Origin: Lineus longissimus
Taxonomy: Eukaryota; Nemertea; Pilidiophora; Heteronemertea; Lineidae
Assembly (NCBI RefSeq): GCF_910592395.1
Contig: NC_088318.1
Coordinates: forward strand, 6,162,756-6,226,755
Length of the DNA stretch: 64,000 nt
Reading direction: 5' to 3'
Each line of letters opens with the position of its first letter. Position 1 is the first letter of the stretch. The notes under the pieces were generated by a model. It ran no database searches. It was not told where the DNA came from and was given only the letters and a program-made list of their open reading frames with translations. The position numbers and the translations under genes are program-made. Shown here in pieces: positions 1-10,894 of the stretch.

Positions 1-1
1 C

Positions 2-400
2 TCTTCATACGCTTATGCCCCGTTCATCTTGATATTTTTTGCGAATGTGTCCATTCTTGTTGCGATTTCGCTCTCAAGTACTCAACATTTGGGAGGAAAT
101 CGTGAGAAAACACGGCAGGATGGCAGACTGTTAGTGTCTTTAATGTCTGTTTCGACCGTTTATATAGTCCTTCTTTTGCCTTCCGAAGCAGTTTTTACTT
201 ACATCACGGAAACCAATGACATTGGAGAAGAACAATCACTGTTCTTGTGGTTTTTGATGAAATTCCTCGATATCGTAAGTGCTCTTAATTACTGCTTCAA
301 TTTCATTATCTATGGGTGTACGCTGCCCTTTTATCGCCAAGAAATCAAAAAGATGTTTGCAACTCAAATAAGAAATAGCAATGGGCGTAATCGCCAGTGA
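2..400 (+). CDS. Class A GPCR, C-terminal part (5' end outside window)
   Basis: The reading frame is open from base 2 and ends with TGA at 398-400, so this is the last ~132 codons of a receptor that begins before the window. Visible are TM5 (starting SSYAYAPFILIFF), the third intracellular loop with REKTRQDGR, TM6 with the LLLP turn, TM7 with N-F-I-I-Y in place of the usual NPxxY, and a short basic tail. It is almost identical to the corresponding part of the 58011-59030 gene, and the similarity continues for kilobases downstream, so it is its recent duplicate. The first ATG in frame (base 29) lies inside TM5 and is not a start. Whether the missing part is intact cannot be seen. Family membership is clear; the ligand is unknown. 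Confidence 0.85.
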   Translation, partial: SSYAYAPFILIFFANVSILVAISLSSTQHLGGNREKTRQDGRLLVSLMSVSTVYIVLLLPSEAVFTYITETNDIGEEQSLFLWFLMKFLDIVSALNYCFNFIIYGCTLPFYRQEIKKMFATQIRNSNGRNRQ

Positions 401-1091
401 TTACATTCGCCACCGCGGCAAAGAAACATGGCATGTATTGTATCAGTGAAGACAACAACGGCATTACTAAAACGCGGAATTCCGCGGATTTCCGCCGATT
501 ACAGAACGGATCACGGATTGGGACTGAAGACGGCCTGTATGGAAAGCCAAAGACCAGTACGGGAAGCCTATGTAGTTCGAATTATATACTTCGCGCATTT
601 CATTTCATTTTATATTTAAAAAGCCGCCAAAAATGCCGTGAGACCGAAATGCGTCTTGAGTGTGGCGCACAGCATTCATTTTTCAGCTCCAACCTTCCTC
701 GTGGTCTCCACACCCGCATTTATCATACTAGCATATACCCGTGGCGCGGGCTGTTCGAGGTATAAACATCGGATTGTGTGGGTGCTGGTATGTTGTGGGT
801 TTGGTGTAAATGGGGTGCTGGTTTGTGAGTAACACTTTTTTTCATGAGTGTAATACTTCTTGAAAACGGAACTATGTAATCATGTACATGATGTACAGGC
901 GTCCACAATGCTAAACCAATTCTCGGAAAACCAAGATGGTGCAGACTGGTGATGTACCCGATATCAGCCAGCGATTAGCGCCAGAATGGTTAAAGTTACC
1001 TGTGTGCGCGTAAATCTTGTCTCCCGTTGGGTACATTGTGTCCTAAGATGAGCTATTTGTGAATAAATGGCTGTCACGAGGTGGAAAAGCA
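401..1091. other. 3' flank of GPCR unit, no gene
   Basis: Non-coding flank shared with 59031-59734 and, for its first ~250 bases, with the 3' flank of the 16176-17201 gene. Short reading frames here are not conserved between the copies because of small indels. I see no gene. Confidence 0.6.
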
Positions 1092-1095
1092 GCAT

Positions 1096-1540
1096 TGAGA
1101 CAAGACCACAATTGATTTGTTAAGCCTTTTAGCAGTTAAATTGTCAATGTTTGACCGCGACGCATCAAATACTGCGTGCGGTTGTGAATCTGAAATTTAG
1201 ATTATGTTATTCCGAGCAGTCGGGCAAGTAAATGGTGAAAAATAAACTGGTGATTGACCACGGAAATTTTTTGATAATCGACAAATTAGACAGACTTTGA
1301 TATTTCCACTCTTTTCAGCCAACTGGCAGAAAAAACTCAAAACACGCCCCCTATTACCAAATTAGCAAAATTCGAAATTAATTTTTTCATCAAATAATTT
1401 CTTTATATCTGTAGACTTGCCACAGCAAATATTTTTTCAATACCTCTCCAAATATGTACTTGATAGTTAAAAATATTCACTCGTCTAATTGATAGGCCAT
1501 GACCCTCCAACCTATGAATATTCATTAGTGGTCTTGTCTC
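1096..1540. mobile_element. MITE, 13-bp terminal inverted repeats
   Basis: The 13-mer GAGACAAGACCAC at 1097-1109 is repeated in reverse complement at 1528-1540. GCAT flanks both ends (1092-1095 and 1541-1544), a probable 4-bp target duplication. The paralogous copy B (around 59730) reads straight through with a single GCAT, so this is a real insertion of about 445 bp. It is AT-rich with no coding potential. The superfamily is not identified. Confidence 0.8.
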
Positions 1541-1544
1541 GCAT

Positions 1545-2200
1545 TTTTCCTTCAGATATGTGCGCCGCCATCTTGCATGCTGGCGTCAGTGACGTCGATT
1601 TTGATTGGTGGATGATGCGCGCATGGAAGGGACCATTTGAACAGGACATCTGATTGGTTGATAGCGGAGGTGGGAGGTGGCTCGGCAATTTTCGTGACGG
1701 TAATAATGCAGAGAGATTACTGATGGACTTCTCGGCGAAGAGTTTACTTGGAGCTCTCCAGTTGACGTCATCTCCACAAAGTTGTTATTTATTCCAAAAC
1801 CACCAATATATTCGACGTATGACACCCTCAGTGACACTCTTACTTATGATCCACACCTACGAAGCCAAAAGTTGCAAGAATTCGACGCATTTTCGAGGCC
1901 AAATTTTGAAACAAAAATCGCCTCCTATTTAGCGGCCACAACGCGCATTATAGTATAAATTATTATATGCCTTCCCTGTTCGTTTTTAAGTTTCATTCAA
2001 TTGTTTTGTACCTGTGACATTGACCATTGACAGGGTGTCCCTTTGCACAGCTCCCATGGTATAGTGCAGCAACAACAACTTGTACCGTAGACACCGAGGT
2101 ACTATAGCGGAGTCCCAGTTGTAGCATTCTGGCTGTAGCAGAAACGTTATAGGCCGTAGATCTTGCTATCCTCAAAGACGGTAGAAGTACAATGAGTCAG
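1545..2200. other. Duplicated non-coding flank
   Basis: Collinear with 59735-60380 of copy B with scattered substitutions and short indels. No reading frame is preserved between copies beyond chance, and I see no RNA gene. Confidence 0.55.
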
Positions 2201-2206
2201 CAGTTG

Positions 2207-2935
2207 TATGGGCGGTTATTACCGCAAATAAAGACAAACCAAAGCAAAGACACTTGTGTAGCATATCAAGGACACGTAGATTGATACTCCTATGTGTGCC
2301 ACATCAAAGACATCTGGAATGCATGTTTTGTTTTTGTTTGATACAGCATAGATAAAACTAGACCGCAACCTCTCTGGGATGGACAGTTGTTTTCATGAGC
2401 CATACACAGCACAGATAAGACATGACCGCAATACCTCTCTGGACCATACACCACGTCAAAGATAACGATGCGAAGTCAACAGACGGCGCCACCGTCTTGG
2501 GAAAAGTAAAACGACATCGACAACTTCAGGTTTTTGTTGATATAAGCGACTAGCGGGAAAATGCACATGTGTTGTTATGTCACTATTGCATCTATTCGTA
2601 GTAGACTGTCGTATTTTGAGATCCCCTTTCTTTTCAATTGATAAGCAAATTCATCAGGTTCATTTCCATTTTCATGTAAAACACGTTGCTTACAACAATA
2701 AAAATAAGTGCGTTGTTTTGTCGTTGAAGATAAACTTTATTGATCTAACAGCATCCGGCCGCCAGCAATCTACAGTGGCGCCGCCTGTTGACTTCGCATC
2801 GTTATCTTTGACGTGGTGTATGGTCCAGATGTCTTTGATGTGGCACACATAGGAGTATCAATCTACGTGTCCTTGATATGCTACACAAGTGTCTTTGCTT
2901 TGGTTTGTCTTTATTTGCGGTAATAACCGCCCATA
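2207..2935. mobile_element. MITE with 111-bp terminal inverted repeats, 6-bp TSD
   Basis: Bases 2207-2317 are the reverse complement of 2825-2935 (ends TATGGGCGG / CCGCCCATA). A second, inner pair of about 52 bp (2441-2492 with 2775-2826, one mismatch) abuts the right arm, while the left arm is split by about 120 bp; the whole could fold into a long hairpin. CAGTTG flanks both ends (2201-2206, 2936-2941). Copy B has the empty site near 60385. No transposase is encoded, so it is non-autonomous. A 6-bp duplication is unusual; superfamily not assigned. Confidence 0.85.
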
Positions 2936-3268
2936 CAGTTGTGTGTGTAATTCCATGCAGACTCCATACAGAGTATGATTATATAAAGTTACCAATTTAT
3001 TTCGACGTCCGTTCGAGATATACATGTAGTTGACAAGGCAGAGTTCATACAAGATGGTTGACACAGACGTGTCAATGAGCTGGAGCAGCAGAATAGGTTC
3101 CTATAGCTGGGTGTCCAAACCAAGGATGTAGCCTATTCGCTTGCTATTCCGGAACTCCAAAACAAGATCACAGAGCGACCTTATATAGTCTAGCAGTTAT
3201 GTAACAGTTACGAAACCAAAACTGTTTACTAACAACGATCACAAAATAAAGTTATCATACTTGACTTG

Positions 3269-4891
3269 TGTTTTGACGAAGGTTCGGATACCAATAAACA
3301 ATGAGGACGGTAGAATTCGAACAAACACTGGACCCTCCTGGTTATAGCTGTTGCTTCTAACTCCAATGGTAGCACCCTTTACGGTCGTTGATACCAGTAC
3401 CAATCAGCTGCCCTGGAGACTATGTCAATACGCCCTTGGCTTCACACCCTGTTGCTAGCCCGTGGGCGGCGCAATATATCTTGAAGAGGTTCTGGGTTCC
3501 TCTCAAACCCCGCGCTTGACCAACAAGCGGGCTAAGTTTATTTGTGATTATGGATATTTTTATAGTTTTGTACAATAATGCACATATACGTTTTGCGGAC
3601 TATAGTTTGATATATAATGTTGAATTTTAACAATACATGGCTGGGCTATACTGTTCTGACTTATAAGTCGAATTTGGAACAAGGAATCAATTAAATCTTT
3701 TTGGTTTTTGTCGTAGGCAATATAAGTAACAAGGTGATACAACTTGAAATTTGGTTCTTACTAAATTTTAGATGATGTGGATGGGCGAACCCATTTTGAC
3801 CCAATGGCTGTTTATTAAAATACTGTCACGGACGTAAACCTAAACTGGCGGCGTGTAAACGAAGGAGATGTACGACAGCTGAATGCCAATTATAATTCCG
3901 GCTGTCGAGCAGTGTAGACACGAATGCTATTTGCTAGTGCTTGAATGCACTGTTTAGAACATGACGTCACCGATTAAGGCCTAGTTCTGTAAACTAGAAA
4001 ACAACCAAATTTGTATAACACTCCCACAGCTTAGATGCTTAAAGAATGGTGGCCTTTTTGTTCAACCCGGAAACAACGACTAGAACCGAGCTTCAAGACC
4101 CATCCAACGATGACCTATGCAACCACAGGACATTCTAACGCACCATCACGAAGGACCATAAATTATTAGTCCAGGCCTAAGCATATGACCTAAATAGTAA
4201 GATTACCCAACTAACTGGAAAACCAGAACAGTGCAGGAAACGTCAACGATATAAAATCTGTCCACAACAAACGCGAAGACAAAACCTACAGGCCAACGAA
4301 ACCGGTTAGAATAGGAATAATACAATACGAATGCATGAGCTAGCGTGTAGCACAATTTGCACATACAAAAGGGAGAAATCCCATACAAAGCGATTATGCT
4401 AATACACAGGTTTGGAAACGAAATCAAAACATGAGCTCACAAACAAAATGGCGGCTCAATTTAAATGCATGTCATTACGACAGTACGAAGGGGAGTGACC
4501 GAAGACTACGCTCTACCGACTCCCAGTTAATTTTTGAATTGAAAGGAGAAATTATCGGAATAATCCTACCAGGACCGCCGAACTTCAACTTCCTTCAACG
4601 AACCGCTGCTGACCGCCTCCGAACAGTTCAACATGGCACAGGATTCCAACCAGGACGAATAATACGAATAAAAACACATGAAACCCGGGAACAACGAAAA
4701 AGCCGTGTGCTTCCTGCAGGGCCCTAGCAGAATGAGAGCGAAAACCTAGTGCGAGGCCGTGATCTCGCGTAGTTTTATTAATCTAATAATATTTATTTAT
4801 TTTTATAAGAGTCCCATGAGCCTGTATTAAAATGGCGTCCGTTTGTTTACAATTACTATAGCACATGAGGAAATGGCACTTCGCCAAAACA
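3269..4891 (-). repeat. BEL/Pao LTR (3' in element sense), with 673-bp extra segment
   Basis: Matches the other LTR at 10895-11833 over its two ends, but contains 3641-4313, about 673 bp, that the other LTR lacks. The breakpoints sit at a GG dinucleotide on each side, so either an insertion here or a microhomology deletion in the partner is possible. Starts TGTTTTGACGAAGG and ends CTTCGCCAAAACA on the plus strand. Confidence 0.85.
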
Positions 4892-4902
4892 TCCTCCCCC
4901 AG
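4892..4902 (-). other. Polypurine tract of BEL/Pao element
   Basis: On the minus strand this reads CTGGGGGAGGA directly before the 3' LTR, in the position where plus-strand DNA synthesis is primed. Confidence 0.75.
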
Positions 4903-4932
4903 TGGCCGGAAGACTTCTCTCTGTCCGGTCAC

Positions 4933-6282
4933 TCACTGCAACTCCAGGTTACACAATCTGGTGATCGGTCTCAAATAACTCTTGCCACCTGCTCTGACCC
5001 TGACAGTTCGGACCAAGTCATCTCGCCCAGGCATCACCTCTTCAACTATCGCCAACGGCCACCTTCCTCGAGGGTTGCCTTGGTCTTGTAACAACACAAC
5101 GTCTCCCGGCTTAAGGTTGTCTACTTTGTCTTTCCATTTTGATCCCTGCTGCAAATGATGGAGGCACTCCTTCTGCCATCGAGTCCAAATCTGACGTACC
5201 AACTCCTGAACATATCTCCAACGGTTCCTTAAGTTGTAGGCTACTTCATCCGCCACGCGAGGTGCCAACTATCCTCCGGCCAAACCTATCAGGAAATGGT
5301 TGGGTGTCAATACTTTGCAGTCTTTCGGGTCCGAACTGACGTAGGTCAAAGGTCTTGAGTTTAGTAAGCCTTCCACCTCTACCACTGCCGTAAGAAGCCC
5401 GTCATCCTTCAAACTGGCCCCTCTCAAGATAGCCCGAATGGCCCGCTTGGCTGACTTGATCATGCTCTCAAAAATGCCGCCATGATGCGAAGCATAAGGT
5501 GGATTAAACTTCCAATCAATCCCCAAGGTAGTCATCTTGTCTTCTATCTTAGGATGATCCATCTTGGCTAGTGGGGTAGTCAGTTCACGCTCGCCACCAA
5601 CAAAGTTAGTACCATTGTCTGAAACTATACTTAAAGGTAGTCCTCGTCGAGCGACCATTCTGGAGCAGGCATTAAGGAAGTTGGTCGTTTCCAATGAATG
5701 CGCCACTTCCAAATGCACCGCTCTTGAAGCTAGGCACGTGAACAAGCACAGGTAACGCTTGTCCCTGACATTTTGAGTTAACTTGACTAGATATGGTCCA
5801 CCGTAGTCCAAGCCGCAGTGACAAAAGGCTCGAATACGTACTGTAGCTCGCTCTCTAGGAACTGGTGCCATAAGTTGTTGGCTCATTTTCTTCTTCATCA
5901 TCTTGCATACAACGCAGCAGTTCTCATACGACATGACTTCTTCACGCCCACGGCCATTCCAAAACTTTGTCCCAATGTCTGCTAAAACTCCGTTCGTGCC
6001 ACGTACGTGTCTTCCACCGCAGTGGTACTTCCTCACCACTAAACGAGTCACATGATGTTTCCTGGGAAGGATGATGGGGTGTTTCCCCTCGTACGGAAGG
6101 TCAGACTTCTGAAGTCGTCCCCCTACTCTCAATAAACCATCATCGTCTACAAATGGGTTGAGACCTCGTAAGGAAGTACGAAGAGGCTTAGCTGATTCCT
6201 TCAGAGCTACTAACGTGTCTCCAAAAGATTCTTGTTGTGTCCTCAGCAGGATCCATCGTTCCACTTTCTCAATCTCTGCCAA
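4933..6282 (-). pseudogene. BEL/Pao integrase and C-terminal domain
   Basis: From 6282 downward: an HHCC-like zinc-binding part (H...H, then NCCVVCKMM), a DDE core with the second Asp in SDNGTNFVGG and the Glu in HHGGIFESM, then the NSRPLTY block typical of BEL/Pao integrases. An in-frame TAG at about 5269-5271 separates this from the last ~110 residues (5268-4933), which carry the basic W/K-rich C-terminal domain with LKPGDVVLL and GRWPLA. Apart from that stop the frame is continuous. Integrase joins element cDNA to chromosomal DNA; this copy would be truncated. Confidence 0.9.
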
Positions 6283-6357
6283 TTAAAATGTTCGATGAAC
6301 TGGTTTCTTCTCAGCGATCAATTTTACTCTCAGCAAACACGCAAGCGTCCTCACTGC

Positions 6358-7056
6358 TCATGTCCAGGATGAGTGCTTGATAACATCAAAAGACATTGAC
6401 TTTATCTCTTGACTCTGAGTGCTGGCAGCCCTCCCGGCGGAACCATCACCTAACTCCCCTTTTCCAAAGGTCTCTGTCATTGCCTCGACAGTCAACGTCT
6501 TCTTATCGAGTTTTGTCTCGGGCCAAGTATCTTCAGGTTGGGCTAAAAACTCTGGACCTTTTAGCCATCTACTTCCTCCTCCCAACTGGCTGACATCCAA
6601 TCCCCGCGTTGCATCATCGGCAGGATTCAGCTTCCCAGGCGTATGTCTCCACTGGGCCGGAGTAGTCTTCTCTCGAATCTCGGATACCCGATTCGCTATA
6701 AAAGGCTTGTATTTTCGAGTCTGTCCTCTGATCCAGTGCAATACATCTGTACTATCTGTCCAGAAAGTGTGATCTTCAACTGGAACTCCTAAGGCGTGAG
6801 CAACGACCAAGGCCAACCGGACTCACAAAACCGCCGCCATAAGTTCGAGTCTTGGAATGCTTATCGTTCGAAGAGGTGTAACTCTAGCCTTGGCTATGAC
6901 GAAGTTGGTTTCCCCTGCACCATCATGGTAGAGAAATCTCACATAACAGACCGCTGCATAAGCTAACTTTGAGGCATCTACGAAGGTGTGTACTGACATC
7001 TGGGCTAGCTCATTGATTCCTCGACTCCTGAAACATCTCTGGTGTTCAGAATTCAT
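6358..7056 (-). pseudogene. BEL/Pao RNase H region
   Basis: Minus strand 7056-6358. Contains VHTFVDAS (first catalytic Asp), IPRLELMAA (Glu) and FWTDSTDVLHW (Asp), the RNase H signature, followed by WRHTPGKLNPADDATRG. An in-frame TGA at about 6823-6825 interrupts the frame just after the LELMAAVL motif. RNase H removes the RNA strand during reverse transcription. The start at 7056 is not a real start; it is where the frame re-emerges after the foreign segment upstream. Confidence 0.88.
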
Positions 7057-7059
7057 TAA

Positions 7060-7480
7060 TTAATATTTAAATTTCCTGTCCTCCGAATTTCTAGGCCTAG
7101 ATTCTGTGTCAACCTTGGCCTCTATTGATCTCCTGATTATTAAGTCCGTGGCCACAGTATGAAGTTCTTGATCAATAGGGACTAGGGTTGACACGGTTGT
7201 TACATCATTTTCTGGGCCTACTATAAATTCGGCAACGCCTCCCCGCCATGTTAGTTGGCATTTTTGGTCTTTCACTCCGGGTGTTCCCACCCGTTATTTC
7301 ACGTTGCACTGGTGCGGGCAAATTCGGTAGGTAATTTTCTTATCTTTAAATTTGTCATTTATTGCCGTTTTAACCGTAGGTATTTAATAACTCCCTGATG
7401 CAAAGCTTATGTATGTTTCTTTGTATATTTTAGTTCACTTGTTGCGTTGTCCTTGTTGACCCCGTCGTCGCGGAATAAAC
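7060..7480. other. Non-BEL segment between RT and RNase H
   Basis: RT similarity stops near 7490 and RNase H similarity restarts near 7045, in what should be a continuous polyprotein. The ~430 bp between resembles nothing I recognise, although the minus strand has an open frame of 76 codons (7290-7060). I infer an insertion; I could not find convincing terminal repeats or a target duplication. Confidence 0.45.
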
Positions 7481-8812
7481 GTTAATGTATCGTAAACTTT
7501 CGACTCTCTCAATCCTTGACATCTGGAGTCGGATACTTTCTGCGCTCTTTAACTGTCGAAGCCATACGTCTACTGCTTCCTGCAGCCTCGTGCAAAATGA
7601 GTCATCCCACCCCATGCCTGCTAACCAAGTCTCTTGGAGTAGCATCTTTCCGCAGATCATTAGGGGTCCCAAGATATTGAACGGATCAAAGGTGGTGGCC
7701 AGGATACTCAACAACTGTCTCCTGGTAGTCTCCTCTCGGTCTAGTTTCACGACAAATAGACACTCGTCTTCTTCAGCATTCCACCATATCCCAAGGGTTT
7801 TGATACTAGGCAACTCAGCATCTTCAATCTGCAGTCCAGAAGCTCTGTCTTCCTCTGGTATAAACGCAATGACCTCCTTACTGTTTGAACTCCATTTTCT
7901 GATTTTAAAACCGGCTGATTGTAGTACAACTTGGAGATCCTTGAAAGTCTGGATAGCGGTGTTGTCATCCTCGAAGCTGTCAAGAACATCATCTATGTAC
8001 GTACTGTCTAGAATGGACTCTGAGGCTACTGGATATTTTTCCTTCAACCTGATGGCCTGATTTTTCATGACGTACTGTGCCAGGAATAGTGATGCCTTGT
8101 CGCCAAAGACCAATCGCACTGCTTCAAATGTCTCTATCGGCTTGGTAGATCTCGCCACAGTAATTTATATTTCCTGTCTTATGAGGGGCAATAACCACCT
8201 GGCTAAACATTTCTTTGATATCTCCCGCTTGGATCGGAATCTGATGATGAGGTCTACGATATCTTTTTGAAGTTTAGGCCCTCCTAACATCTGTTCATTC
8301 AGAGATGTTCCCTGGTACGTAGCTGCGGCGTCGTACACAATCCGCACCTTCGTTGTCTTTTTCTCCTCTTTAAAAACTGCAAAATGTGGGAGATACCATC
8401 CCGGAACGGATGTAGCTTCATCTATAGATATTTTCAGTATGTAACCTTTTTCGATGTTGGCTTTAAAGGCGACAGTGTACTTCTCCGCTGCTTCTGGCTT
8501 CTTAGCCAGTAGATACTCCAGGCTCCTCAGGCGACGCGTAGCAACTGCTCGGTTATCTTGTAATGCTGGAGTAGACTCTTTCCATGGTATCGCGACCTGA
8601 TATCGGTCCTCGATGTAGCATAAAGATTCTTCAGTTTTCTTGGGAACTATCCTCTCCTCTGGGGTGAACTCCCCCCTGGCCTTTCCATGATCACATCCAT
8701 ATTCCACAACATTCTGATCTAAGGATCGAGCTGATCGTCGGGTGTGCTTACACACATGTACCAAGTATTGGCTCATACAACTTCTCCATTCCCACTCAGC
8801 GTTCTCGTACAA
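7430..8812 (-). pseudogene. BEL/Pao reverse transcriptase
   Basis: Two frames, 8812-8165 and 8158-7430. The first has the N-terminal RT blocks (WYLPHFAVFKEEKKTTKVRIVYDAAA, then LNEQMLGGP). A frameshift near 8210 follows, just after the first-Asp motif, and part of the palm appears to be missing. The second has TYIDDVLDS, carrying the YxDD active site, and the thumb with LGIWWN and TFDPFNILGP blocks. This enzyme would copy element RNA to DNA; the copy is inactive. Long plus-strand frames across this interval are shadows. Confidence 0.9.
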
Positions 8813-8946
8813 GTCCAGCCCAGCGGAGTCCTTCTTGCCACCGGCTCCCCTGGTGCACCGATACGCTCTTCTAGCGACAACGTTAGCTGTGGATGATCGG
8901 ATCCAATCAGTAAATCTACTGTCTTCCTTCCCGGACTCTGCGGAAA

Positions 8947-9714
8947 CTAAATGTCTTCAAGATGCTTCCATACATTCTTCCTTTTCCGCCAGTCAGGTAT
9001 GGGTAGATCATGATACATATCTTCTAAAGTTCGTGCGCCCATAGTTCGCTTCAGATCGCCGCTAACATTCTCCAACTCAAAGGTGACGATGTTGCTGGTA
9101 ACTCGCGTATTTCCTACTAACGTTGAAATGGACAGATTGGCTGCAGTAGAGTTCAATCCCAAAGCATCAGCTATCTCTTGTCGCAAACATGAACAGTCAG
9201 AGCCATCGTCTAAAAACGCGTTGATGAGGACTGACTTTCCATTCGGCTTCGCAATTCTGACTGGAATCAATCGCAATACTACTCTGGTGACTTTCACCTT
9301 GCCATCCGGTGTCACCACAAAAGCGGACCATCCGCTCTTGTTACTCGATTGACGGTTAGAGTCGCCTCTGGCTGTGGAATTGGTGTCTGGCGTTTCGGAC
9401 TTCTTCTTGTAATGCAAATCTCGGTGATGCGTCTTCCCACAGTTGTCGATATCACAATTTCGCTCGGATTTGCAGGTACTGCCAAGATGATTATCTCTCA
9501 GACATCTATAACATAACTTTTCCCTCTTGGCCACTTCCCATCTCTGGTTCACTCGGCTCTGGCGCCACTCCTTGCAGTCCACCAATCTGTGAGATCTTTG
9601 GCACATCGGACATTTCAGCCTGGAGGTAGTAGATGACTCTGCTGAAGTCGTAGCTACTGCTTGAGTGTTGGTGGCATCAGTAGACTTTCCCCACTTGATA
9701 CCTTTGGAGACCAC
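8947..9714 (-). pseudogene. BEL/Pao Gag zinc knuckles and aspartic protease
   Basis: Minus strand 9714-8947. Cys/His-rich knuckles (CPMCQRSHRLVDC, then CYRCLRDNHLGSTC and CDIDNCGKTHH) are followed by a retropepsin-like domain with INAFLDDGSDCSCL, where the D-D-G-S is the active-site loop. This corresponds to the DUF1758-type region of BEL/Pao polyproteins. It is joined neither in frame to the Gag part upstream nor to RT downstream, so at least two lesions exist. Confidence 0.88.
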
Positions 9715-9798
9715 GGCATTACTCCTACTGCTGCTTCCACGGTTCGGCTTCTTGGAGTTAGTCTGGATTGGCTTCTTTCGATGTGTCAGTTCGGCAGC

Positions 9799-10446
9799 TT
9801 AAATACGTAGGCATACTTGTCGGTGGAGCCATTCGACGAAACATTCCAAACCGTCATCTTCCTCCCGCTGCTCAAGATACCGGACTAGTAGCTTATCCGG
9901 TATTTTCTGCTGAGCAACTGTGTACAACGACGAGCATCCGACGAGTTCTTGTGTTCGGCCAAGGTCTGCAAACTTCGCCACGATGTCACATAACTTGTTG
10001 GACAAATCTTCTAAACCTTTCGTAACATGATCATCTACAGCTGGTGACGAGATGATATTGTCCATATGTTGTTGAGGAAGCCGCTTGTCTCCCCCATATC
10101 GTTGCTCTAACTTGAACAAAGCCATTTGGTACTGTGAGTCGGTGTAGTCCCGCTGTTCAACCATCTGTGCAGGATGACCATTTAAACAAAACTTCAGGTT
10201 CACCATCTTATAACGAACTGGAACAAACTGCTGATGTACAAAAATGTCGAACTGAGCTCTCCAGTCATGGTACTTCTCACGCTTCCCATCAAAGGCCTTG
10301 AATGACAAACAGGAAGTACATATATCGATTCTAACAGGAAGTACGACAACACGTACATGTACACGTAAACGTAAATGTAAAGTGCTCCTCCTTGCGGCCG
10401 CCACAGAGACTTGTTTTAAAACGACGATACGAAATAGCTGTATCAC
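9799..10446 (-). pseudogene. BEL/Pao Gag N-terminal region
   Basis: Minus strand 10446-9799. From residue ~50 the protein shows FKAFDGKREKYHDWRAQFDIF and a later YQMALFKLEQRYG block, the pattern of the DUF1759-type Gag of BEL/Pao elements that builds the particle. The first ~45 residues are probably leader sequence in frame. The frame breaks before the zinc knuckles. Confidence 0.8.
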
Positions 10447-10875
10447 ATGTGCACGAGTCTATGTAGGTCTGTGCCAATACATAGTTTGAAATATCCCTCG
10501 AGACACACAGCCCGACACACAGTTAGAAAAACACTCTTTCCATTAGGCTTGGAAAGAATTAATCACAAAAACGTCGAACCTTGGAGTAAATTGTCCAAGA
10601 AGGAGAAACAGGAGCAAACGTTCTTCTGGTCTCCACACCACAGAGCTCTGTACACGAATGGCTGAGTATAGAAAACTATGCCAGAAATGAACCCATGCGC
10701 TTACATAAGTAAGTAAATGCATAGGCCTAAAATAAACCGTGTTTGTAAACAAGTCTCACTGGCGTCCACAAAGGCTAACAGCATACAGGCTGTAACAAAA
10801 TAAACAATCTTGGGTTCTAAATGACCCGCAACCGAACAACGACTCAACAAAAGGTGGGTTTTCTAGTTGTGGTAT

Positions 10876-10891
10876 CCGGTCGGAGAGACCA
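10876..10891 (-). promoter_or_regulatory. Primer-binding site of BEL/Pao element
   Basis: Three bases inside the 5' LTR the minus strand reads TGGTCTCTCCGACCGG, starting with the TGG complementary to a tRNA CCA end. The specific tRNA cannot be named without a search. Confidence 0.6.
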
Positions 10892-10894
10892 AGA

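Noticed and set aside
4203-4727. Short frames at 4203-4427 and 4431-4727
   Set aside because: They lie in the BEL LTR; the partner LTR disrupts the second one and lacks most of the first.
7485-8060. Plus-strand frame of 191 codons
   Set aside because: It is the shadow of the BEL/Pao RT on the minus strand; no domain of its own.
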